A DNA stretch of 39,913 nucleotides from IMG/VR virus record IMGVR_UViG_3300010316_000019, positions 1 through 39,913 of that record; one strand, 5' to 3'. Numbering within the stretch: the stretch's first letter is position 1; the number at the start of each line of letters is the position of its first letter. The notes below the pieces were generated by a model. It searched no databases. It was not told the DNA's origin and worked only from the letters and a program-made list of their open reading frames with translations. The position numbers were made by a program, and so were the translations under genes. This DNA comes from a virus. Below, one piece after another: positions 25,752 through 33,098 of this stretch.

Positions 25752-27946
25752 ACACTGTCTGCTAGAATTTTGTAACCATTTGCAAGAACAATTGTGGTAT
25801 CATATGCAGGGGAAGAACCTGCACTTGAAACAGTGGTATTTGCTTCTGAAATAATATTTGCAAAAACTACGTTAAATTCAGTCGGAGATGTTGACTTTAT
25901 ATTATTCCCATCTGTACTTAATCCAGTATCAATTCCCAAAAATGGTGGTGATAAGTCAATAGGTAAAACACAACTTTCTTTGTTCGCAGAAGTTCCAGAT
26001 GGTGCAAAAATAATTGTAGAACCAGATTGTATTGTTTGGGTCACTGAATTTGAAATAGTAACATCATTACCAACTATAGATAGAACTGTTGTTGCAGATG
26101 GTATATATCCTTCAAATTGTACAACTTGACCACTAACTATACCATCAACAGAACCCAAAGTCAATGTGTCAGATGTAGCATTTGCGGTCAATACCTGCCC
26201 AAAAACACCATCACAGAAAATTTCTTTTGATCTATCAATAACACCAGCATTAGCATAAACAAAGACGTAAGCGTCCGTTATACCAAGATTTACAGAAGTT
26301 CTAAATTGTGTAGATGAAATTATTTCTGTTATTCTTACAAAATCTGTTGATAAGGTGGAAGAAGTTATACATATCATATCAACTCTTAAATTCGAAGTAT
26401 CACCCTCACTTATCGTGACAACATCACTTGCAGAAGTTGCAACATAATAATCAATTAAACCATTATGATTTATAACTTCCACAGACACACTAGTTTCTGT
26501 GGAAGGCATTGATTGGTTTACAATGCGCGTAGTAGAAATTGAAGTTGCACCTATTGTATCTTTCAATCTGAGATTTTTTGGTATTATGCCACCAATACCC
26601 ATTTGTGTTGGGTCAGTTGGAACTATGTAATTGCCCAATTCAGTTTGAGAAAGCGAAGAAGAATTTCCGATAATATATTTGTTATCTAATACATATTCTA
26701 TGGATAATCCGCTAACATTTGTTATTTGTGCTAAAGAACTTATAGGAGTGTATACTGATTGGAAATAGTTTTCATTTTGAAAATCTTTATAATCAGTTCC
26801 ACTTGATCCGGTTTCACCAAATTCTTCTTGTATTGGAGTTGTCGCATCTTCAATGAGTTTTCTTATCTCATAATCACCATACACATTAGTTGGTTCTTCT
26901 ATAGAAAATCTAGAAAATGGTAAAATAGTAGATGAAGAATATGCAACACTTAGATACTTAAATTCTGGATCATTCGATATTGTTGTGGGGAACCACCAGA
27001 AAAATCTGACCTTGAATGCTGGGGTTTCTGCCCTATCGGATATAATTGGTATTTCAAAACTTGCGTTAACATCATCAATCCCTGCAACAAATGTCAAAGT
27101 GAGATTTTCACCAGCATTAACAGAAATTGGATTTGAAAGCGTCAACACGTTACCAACAATGTTATCTATGAATATACTATCATCCCCATTTACAACATCA
27201 TTTTTTGCTACATATTTAACATCATCCTCTATGATAGAAACAGTTGTCGAATTTGATACAGTCGCTGCCACTTCAACAGTTCTTTCTTCTGCATATATAG
27301 AAGCAACTGTTAACCAATTCCCATCACCAAATCTATCATATTCTGCATGAAATAGACCTGTTGTAAGAAACGAAAAATTTTGATATGATGTTATAGGATT
27401 TGGAAGAAAATAACCTTCCCACATTATACCGCCATATGAATCTGGGAAGTTTGGTCTTATTCTATTGTTTATTTGAAACTCGCCAAGAACCCAAAAGTCG
27501 TCACTTGTTTCAACACCAGAAGTGTTTGCAGCATCATCGAAACTTGTAGTTTTCGTAAAATTTGATATTTTATCACTTGGTATGAAAAATGCTCTTGGAC
27601 CTAAACCGGAACCAAATTGCCCAACATCTCCCGTGACTTCACGATACTGTGTGAATCTATCTTTCAGACGAATTATTGGTGTTATATAATCTTCTTTAAT
27701 TTCGTCATTTTCAAAATATGTGTAAGTTGGTGCAGTCCCACCTATTTGTGTAAATGTTGATGGAGACACATTTGTCCCACCCAAACCCCTAATAACATCC
27801 AAGTCTTGTGATATGAATGTTTTTCCATCTACGACTACAGGAAGATTATCTAATAAGTTATTCAAACTTATTTCGGGGTTCTTAATATCTGATAGATTAT
27901 TTTCACGTCTTACACCATAGCGACGATATTTTGAAGTGCTTGCCAT
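25748..27946 (-). CDS. 732-aa virion structural protein on the opposite strand
   Basis: This is the only long minus-strand gene. Its ATG (27944-27946) has an AGGAATTG ribosome site and lies 34 bases from a minus-strand TATAAATA. The start MASTSKYRRYGVRRENNLSD and the block DLDVIRGLGGTNVSPSTF resemble structural proteins I recall from marine T4-like phages; the DLDxIRG block is shared with the leucine-rich-repeat protein. A GIMWEGYFLPNP segment lies near residues 170-180 and an FFWWFPTTI segment follows near 310. The last 200 residues have fibre-like repeats such as TLGSVDGIVSGQVVQFEGYI. Only the C-terminal end touches its convergent neighbour (4-base overlap of stops). Function beyond virion structure is unknown. 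Confidence 0.72.
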   Translation of the reverse strand: MASTSKYRRYGVRRENNLSDIKNPEISLNNLLDNLPVVVDGKTFISQDLDVIRGLGGTNVSPSTFTQIGGTAPTYTYFENDEIKEDYITPIIRLKDRFTQYREVTGDVGQFGSGLGPRAFFIPSDKISNFTKTTSFDDAANTSGVETSDDFWVLGEFQINNRIRPNFPDSYGGIMWEGYFLPNPITSYQNFSFLTTGLFHAEYDRFGDGNWLTVASIYAEERTVEVAATVSNSTTVSIIEDDVKYVAKNDVVNGDDSIFIDNIVGNVLTLSNPISVNAGENLTLTFVAGIDDVNASFEIPIISDRAETPAFKVRFFWWFPTTISNDPEFKYLSVAYSSSTILPFSRFSIEEPTNVYGDYEIRKLIEDATTPIQEEFGETGSSGTDYKDFQNENYFQSVYTPISSLAQITNVSGLSIEYVLDNKYIIGNSSSLSQTELGNYIVPTDPTQMGIGGIIPKNLRLKDTIGATSISTTRIVNQSMPSTETSVSVEVINHNGLIDYYVATSASDVVTISEGDTSNLRVDMICITSSTLSTDFVRITEIISSTQFRTSVNLGITDAYVFVYANAGVIDRSKEIFCDGVFGQVLTANATSDTLTLGSVDGIVSGQVVQFEGYIPSATTVLSIVGNDVTISNSVTQTIQSGSTIIFAPSGTSANKESCVLPIDLSPPFLGIDTGLSTDGNNIKSTSPTEFNVVFANIISEANTTVSSAGSSPAYDTTIVLANGYKILADSV

Positions 27947-27980
27947 TTCAATTCCTATTTTTATGAAATATGTTTATAGT

Positions 27981-27988
27981 TATTTATA
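27981..27988 (-). promoter_or_regulatory. T4-type late promoter, minus strand
   Basis: The plus strand reads TATTTATA, so the minus strand is an exact TATAAATA, 34 bases before the ATG of the 732-aa minus-strand gene. The spacing matches the plus-strand late promoters of this window. Confidence 0.75.
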
Positions 27989-28017
27989 AAATATACAGTC
28001 ACCAAAAGTCTTGATAG

Positions 28018-28025
28018 TATAAATA
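28018..28025 (+). promoter_or_regulatory. T4-type late promoter, distal copy
   Basis: An exact TATAAATA, 82 bases before the ATG at 28108, is preceded by AG and followed by ACAAT. It lies upstream of a second exact copy and may give a longer leader or simply extra strength. Being inside a short gene-free region makes a chance match less likely, though the composition is AT-rich. Confidence 0.6.
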
Positions 28026-28069
28026 ACAATAGAATTACACAGAATTAGTGTGCCGCTTTGAAAAGCACG

Positions 28070-28077
28070 TATAAATA
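28070..28077 (+). promoter_or_regulatory. T4-type late promoter, proximal copy
   Basis: An exact TATAAATA lies 30 bases before the ATG at 28108, the spacing seen at other late promoters here. It would start the block of fibre genes from 28108 to about 38518, which has no other clear intergenic promoter. Confidence 0.75.
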
Positions 28078-28107
28078 GATTAAACAGAAGAAAAGAGCGT
28101 AGGTAAT

Positions 28108-31100
28108 ATGTCAAAAATTTCCGAATTAGGTTCCATTCTAGGTAGTGCAATAAAAGACGAAGACTTATTTGTCGTAGTCAACCTAGAGCAAGGTGTTAAC
28201 GGTACAAAAAACATCACAAGAAAAGAACTTGTGAGTGCAATACAGCAAGAAGAATTTAAAAATATCAATATTACTGGTGGCAGTCTATCAAATATTGATC
28301 TTGATATTACTAATAGACACATACCGAATTTAGAAAATAATGATTACTTCATTATAAAGGATATTGGAACAAATACAACAAGAAAAATTACATGGGAAGA
28401 ACTAAATTTAGAATTTGCAAATAATTTTTCAGATGTCAAACACGTGTATGTTTCAGCAGATGCCGAAACAGATGGAAATGGTAGTCAATTAAGACCTTTC
28501 AACAATCTTGAATCTGCATTTGATTATGCATGGCAAAATGCTCCCGTGGGCATTACAGTTGGACCTGGGGATTATTATACAAACGGCAGTTTAGCACTAC
28601 CAGATAGTTGTGCTATTGAGTCTTCAAACGGTCAATATGTAACTAACATAATCATGAACGAAGGTTATGAAAATGCGAATGCTATTCTTGTAGGTTCTGG
28701 TTGTTATGTGAGAGGATTTGCTTTCAAAAATCTAAGAGTTGATAATTTCGACAACCCTACAGGCGGATTTGCTATTGCTTTCAGACCTGGTGCAAAAATT
28801 ATGCGTTCTCCTTATATCAGAGATAGTAGTCAGGTTTCAAACAATTTTGCAGAAAATATTGCCGCACCTCTAAACCCAAGAAACAGTTTAGGAACAATTG
28901 AGGATTTGGGTGATGATGATTTCCCAAATAAACTTGTTGGTCGTGGTGGTGGTGTAATTCTCGCAGATCGTGCCGTTCTAGACCAAAATTCAGTCTTCAC
29001 ATATATGTTGGCATTTGGTGCTACTCCACGTTCACCAAATGGAATGGGATATGTTGCAAAAAATGGTGCTGGTATCAACGGTATCAGTTCCTTGACAATT
29101 TTCCAAAGATGTTCTTTTTATGCATTAAATGGTGGTCAGATAACACTCAACAACTCAGGAACCCAATTTGGTGATATTTCCATGAGGTCAAAAGGTTCAA
29201 CACGTGTTGTCGATCCTTATGAAACATCACAAGAAATGTTCGTAAGTCCAACAGTCGCATTGGCGATTGAGACAAATAAAGATGATATAATTGATGATAT
29301 GTGGAATTATATGTCATCAAAGGGTTATGTGATTGACGAAACTGCAACACGTAGAGATGCAGGATATTTCTTAGATTCGATAAAATACGATTTTCTATCT
29401 GGCGACCAATCTTCTGCAAGAAACTTCATTGCTGGTTTTTTTGATTATAAAGCGGATTACACGTTCAACGCAGATGCTGCCGTAGGAACAGATAGTTTTA
29501 TATATGATAGTACAAAATGTGCAAGAGATGTTGGTTTTATTATTGATGCTATTGCATATGATGCAATGTTTGGTTCAAACTTCCGTTCTATTATAGCAGG
29601 TAGAGCATATTTAAGAGTAAATGCGGCAAAAGTTTTGTTGGGGCAATCACAGGTCACACTAGATGCGTTAGAGGAATTAAAAACCCAACTTATAGCAGAA
29701 GCAACAAACATTTCTTCGCCACAAAGTATCATAAATTCAATTACTGAAAATATGAATAATATAATATCTATCATATCAAATGGAGAAAGTTCAATACCTT
29801 CATATATACTACCAGACCCAACAGGATTTGATAGTGGTTATGAAAATGCTATTAATTTAATTGATTCAAATAGAGAATTCATTACAGCAGAAGTAACACA
29901 GTATATCCAAGACACTTTCAATGCTTTCACATATGATGAAACAGCATGTGAAAGAGACATTGGATATGTTATTGATGCTATGATATACGATTTGACATAT
30001 GGTGGAAACCTAGAATCCATAGTCGCTGGCAATTCATATTACGTAGGAACAAGTCTTGAAATTTCCTCTGAAAAAACACAAACAATAAAAGCGTATCAAT
30101 TCATGCGTGATTTGATCAAAGATATTGCTTTGAACAATGATGTGACAGAATTACAAGAAAATATTACACAGGTAACAGGAACCGCAGGTTCTTTATCCGC
30201 ATCTAATAAAGCAGGTGAATTGATTGATGTAGTCATTGAAATAATAAATGGTGACACAACACCAACAGCAGAAAATCCAGACACTTCATGGGTTGGCACT
30301 GACGAAACTGATTTCTTCGATGCAACACAAACAGAAAAAGAAAATATAAAAGATGCTATTATTGCTTATGTTGATACAAGCACAGAAGATTTCGTAAACA
30401 ACAAAGTAAAATGTGAAAGAGATGCAAGACTTATTACCGAAGCAATTGCATATGATTTGATGTTTAACTCAAATCACAGAAGCATAACAGCAGCATTAGC
30501 ATATTATAGAGCAAATGCGGCAGAAGTATTAAACTCTCAAAGATCAAGAACAGTATTCGCTCTAAGAGAACATAAAAAGATTGTTGCATCTTATCTGACT
30601 GACACATCATTGTCAAGATCAAATTCATTATTTGACGAAATAATTACTATAATCCTTTATGGTCCAGATTTTGCTTCTGAAAGATCATACACAGACCCTA
30701 CTGGATATGATACTGGATATTTCAATGCAAGACGCCTTATTGATTCAAATAAAACATTTATTCAAGATGAAGTTGATGCATGGATTGCAGATCAAATAAC
30801 AAATGAAATAGCACCATTTGATAGTGGTTTCGTTCCATTCACATACGATGACGAATTGTGCAGACGTGACGTTGGATTAATTATAGATGCAATTGGATAT
30901 GATTTGATGTTTGGTTCAAATTTCAGAACAATAACAGCAGCAAGATCATACTATAGAAACGGCGCATCACTTGTTACTACAATACAAAAACAAGCGACAA
31001 TCACCGCATTTGAAAAAATGAAAGAGTTGTTAATCTCTTTGGTTGATGGATATGATGCCGCATCACTTCAAGTCGAGACATTAGTTAACATAATAATTGA

Positions 31101-32673
31101 TGTTATTGAAGATGGTTTGGATTCTGTTCCAACACCAGTCTTACCGACTCCAACTGGTGGGGAAATAAATGCTTTCACAAATGAATACAAATATGCAAGA
31201 AATCTGGTAGAAGAAAATAGAAGTTTCTTGAAAGCAGAAGTTGTAGAGTATATTGATCAATATTACCCTGTCGTGAGCGGAACATACGATCAAGAAGCAT
31301 GTGAAAGAGATATAGATTTTATTCTTGATGCAGTATACTATGATATGACATACGGTGGGAACTTGGAAAGCGTTATTGCAGGAAATGCATATTATTCTGG
31401 TGCAGTTTTGCAACTAGGTATTGGTGAGGCATTAGCAACCATAGATTCATATGATTATTTAAAAGAAATAATGCAGTTTGTATCAAGAGGCGTTTCTGTC
31501 CCTTCACCATTACAGACAACAATAACACAAACAATAGATACAAGTGTTGGAAGTGTTGATGCCGCAACCAGATTGGGAACATTAATTGATGTTATCATAG
31601 ATACCATAGACACAGGAACTTCACAGACAGTAATTGAACCAGATACATCATGGGTTGATGTTGATCTTTCAGATGCACATGATTTAATGCAAACTAATAA
31701 ATCAACAATACAAAGTGCTGTTACTGATTACATTGATCAAACATATGTTCTTGGTTATAACAGTGAAGCATGTAGAAGGGATGTCGGTTATATTGTTGAT
31801 GCACTAAAATATGATCTGACATATGGTGGAAATCTTGAAACTTACATTGCAGCAATGGCATACTTTATTGGCACAGTTGGTCAGTTGGGTTCAAGTGAGA
31901 AAGATGTAACTATTGCAGCATTCGGAAGATTGGAAGATATCCTAGGTGACATTGCTCAGGGAGTATATATTACCCCAAGTAGTGGAAATATAACATTACA
32001 AGATACTTCTGGAACTGGTGGTAGTCTTTCAGCAGCAACATTTGCACAAGATAGAGTTGGTGAAATAATCACAACAATAGACACAGATGGTTTGACATTA
32101 CCAACAAAAATATTGCCAGATACTTCTTGGGTCGCATCACAATACGTAAGTTCTTTCAATATATTGAACAATAATATTGACGATATTGCTTTGGGTGTTG
32201 TTTCATTTACAAGTAGAATAACAGGAAATCTTATATCAACATTCTTGGAAGCATACGATAGAATGCGCGATTATATTATAAATATTGCAAATCCAACAAC
32301 AGATGAAATATTCATGTTAGATGCATTATTGAACGATATTATAAAAGACACACTAATAAACCCAAATAGATTACAGTTTGGCAGTTTGATTGAATCATTA
32401 GGTCATCAGTTTAACTTGGCGGGTGCTGGGGTTAACAGAAACGCATTACCATTGAACTTTAGAAGGGTTGGCAAACCATTGGCAGCAAGTGGTTCTGTTC
32501 TAGAAGAAGATGGTGGGAGAGTTCGTTGGTCTGGTGCTGACGAATTGAACAACCAATATTTCGCAAGAGGATTGAAAATTAATGGTAGAACTGGACGTTT
32601 GGAAGGTAGACCATTCACATCATCTGTTAGAAGATTAGCACGTAGAGCAGCAAATAGTAGGACATTCACATGA
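28108..32673 (+). CDS. 1521-aa tail fibre with at least six ~150-aa CxRD repeats
   Basis: An AGGTAAT leader precedes the ATG. Residues 1-50 carry the KISEL...DEDLFVVVN...NITRKELV module shared with the beta-helix fibre at 12404. Residues about 110-400 resemble the beta-helix-like head of marine phage fibres: VKHVYVSADAETDGNGSQLR, PFNNLESAFDYA, ITVGPGDYYTNG, GCYVRGFAFKN and KIMRSPYIRDSS. From about residue 470 a unit of 143-157 aa is repeated, marked by CARDVGFIIDAIAYD (470), CERDIGYVIDAMIYD (613), CERDARLITEAIAYD (768), CRRDVGLIIDAIGYD (917), CERDIDFILDAVYYD (1064) and CRRDVGYIVDALKYD (1221), with a cysteine-less copy near 414. The C-terminal 90 residues (AGAGVNRNALPLNFRRVG, GGRVRWSGADELNNQYFARG) end in an Arg-rich tail. 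A long virion fibre is likely; receptor and partners are unknown. Confidence 0.8.
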   Translation: MSKISELGSILGSAIKDEDLFVVVNLEQGVNGTKNITRKELVSAIQQEEFKNINITGGSLSNIDLDITNRHIPNLENNDYFIIKDIGTNTTRKITWEELNLEFANNFSDVKHVYVSADAETDGNGSQLRPFNNLESAFDYAWQNAPVGITVGPGDYYTNGSLALPDSCAIESSNGQYVTNIIMNEGYENANAILVGSGCYVRGFAFKNLRVDNFDNPTGGFAIAFRPGAKIMRSPYIRDSSQVSNNFAENIAAPLNPRNSLGTIEDLGDDDFPNKLVGRGGGVILADRAVLDQNSVFTYMLAFGATPRSPNGMGYVAKNGAGINGISSLTIFQRCSFYALNGGQITLNNSGTQFGDISMRSKGSTRVVDPYETSQEMFVSPTVALAIETNKDDIIDDMWNYMSSKGYVIDETATRRDAGYFLDSIKYDFLSGDQSSARNFIAGFFDYKADYTFNADAAVGTDSFIYDSTKCARDVGFIIDAIAYDAMFGSNFRSIIAGRAYLRVNAAKVLLGQSQVTLDALEELKTQLIAEATNISSPQSIINSITENMNNIISIISNGESSIPSYILPDPTGFDSGYENAINLIDSNREFITAEVTQYIQDTFNAFTYDETACERDIGYVIDAMIYDLTYGGNLESIVAGNSYYVGTSLEISSEKTQTIKAYQFMRDLIKDIALNNDVTELQENITQVTGTAGSLSASNKAGELIDVVIEIINGDTTPTAENPDTSWVGTDETDFFDATQTEKENIKDAIIAYVDTSTEDFVNNKVKCERDARLITEAIAYDLMFNSNHRSITAALAYYRANAAEVLNSQRSRTVFALREHKKIVASYLTDTSLSRSNSLFDEIITIILYGPDFASERSYTDPTGYDTGYFNARRLIDSNKTFIQDEVDAWIADQITNEIAPFDSGFVPFTYDDELCRRDVGLIIDAIGYDLMFGSNFRTITAARSYYRNGASLVTTIQKQATITAFEKMKELLISLVDGYDAASLQVETLVNIIIDVIEDGLDSVPTPVLPTPTGGEINAFTNEYKYARNLVEENRSFLKAEVVEYIDQYYPVVSGTYDQEACERDIDFILDAVYYDMTYGGNLESVIAGNAYYSGAVLQLGIGEALATIDSYDYLKEIMQFVSRGVSVPSPLQTTITQTIDTSVGSVDAATRLGTLIDVIIDTIDTGTSQTVIEPDTSWVDVDLSDAHDLMQTNKSTIQSAVTDYIDQTYVLGYNSEACRRDVGYIVDALKYDLTYGGNLETYIAAMAYFIGTVGQLGSSEKDVTIAAFGRLEDILGDIAQGVYITPSSGNITLQDTSGTGGSLSAATFAQDRVGEIITTIDTDGLTLPTKILPDTSWVASQYVSSFNILNNNIDDIALGVVSFTSRITGNLISTFLEAYDRMRDYIINIANPTTDEIFMLDALLNDIIKDTLINPNRLQFGSLIESLGHQFNLAGAGVNRNALPLNFRRVGKPLAASGSVLEEDGGRVRWSGADELNNQYFARGLKINGRTGRLEGRPFTSSVRRLARRAANSRTFT
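29514..31920 (+). repeat. Six diverged tandem units of about 450 bp inside the 1521-aa fibre gene
   Basis: The CxRD marker recurs at 29514, 29943, 30408, 30855, 31296 and 31767, so the units are 429-471 bases long. The copies are diverged in sequence. The residues after the marker fall into two kinds: FGSNFR/NSNHR-type (units 1, 3, 4) and YGGNLE-type (units 2, 5, 6). This suggests growth by duplication of pairs or single units followed by drift. The stop of the last unit is approximate. Confidence 0.75.
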
Positions 32674-33098
32674 GCAATACAGTAATTATTGAAACAAGTC
32701 AAGCACCTGACGCAAAACCGATTGGTTTGAGTCAGACTTTAACAACAAATTGGGAAACTCTTATTGAAGTTCCTAGTTATGAGGTTCCACAACAATCATT
32801 CGGTGGTGGAACTGATATCGTTCCTGGTGTTGGAGAAATAATTTCACCAATGCTAGTTTCAAACAAAGGGGCAAATACTGCTTCCATATCCATAAGAGTA
32901 TACAGGGACTCTTCAAACTCATATTTCTCAATAACAAATGAATTGTTAGTTCCTGTTAATGACTTATATGCATTTCCGTTGAATGGTCAATTTATTTACA
33001 CGGGTGATGTTCTTGAAGCAAAAGCATCCCTTGACGACACATTAGACATTACAATGTCATATACAGTTGGTCAAGCGGAGGAAGATGATGTCATATAA
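32670..33098 (+). CDS. Small virion structural protein, 142 aa
   Basis: The ATG overlaps the stop of the large fibre gene by 4 bases (ATGA). The product is beta-rich: NTVIIETSQAPDAKPIGL, then ISPMLVSNKGANTASISIRVY, PVNDLYAFPLNGQFIYTGD and a final LDITMSYTVGQAEEDDVI. This plan (two-layer beta domain with 'NGQF..TGD.L.A..S' and 'SYTVGQAE') matches what I recall of small virion proteins next to fibres in marine T4-like phages. It may cap or connect a fibre. There are no catalytic motifs. Its end overlaps the next gene. Confidence 0.7.
   Translation: MSNTVIIETSQAPDAKPIGLSQTLTTNWETLIEVPSYEVPQQSFGGGTDIVPGVGEIISPMLVSNKGANTASISIRVYRDSSNSYFSITNELLVPVNDLYAFPLNGQFIYTGDVLEAKASLDDTLDITMSYTVGQAEEDDVI

Larger units (their letters stand above)
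27947..28107. promoter_or_regulatory. Divergent control region between opposing structural genes
   Basis: This 161-base AT-rich space is the longest gap between genes in the window. It holds a minus-strand late promoter (27981-27988) and two plus-strand late promoters (28018-28025, 28070-28077). Between the two plus promoters lies a short possible hairpin, GTGC/GCAC or GCTTT/AAAGC, which is weak. I see no open frame, repeat array or RNA gene in it. Confidence 0.7.

Noticed and set aside
25794-26129. Plus-strand open frames within the 732-aa minus-strand gene
   Set aside because: The minus-strand frame is 732 codons with a promoter, ribosome site and family features, so the shorter opposite frames are shadows.
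28050-28075. Terminator or regulatory hairpin between the two tandem promoters
   Set aside because: The possible stems are only 4-5 base pairs, one with a 2-base loop, and there is no T run.
32277-32284. Exact TATAAATA inside the 1521-aa fibre gene
   Set aside because: It lies almost 400 bases from the next start and within a coding region, so it is most likely a chance match.
33067-33087. Upstream TTG or ATG start for the collagen-like gene
   Set aside because: TTG at 33067 lies before the GGAGG ribosome site, and the ATG at 33085 is too close to it; the ATG at 33088 has normal spacing.
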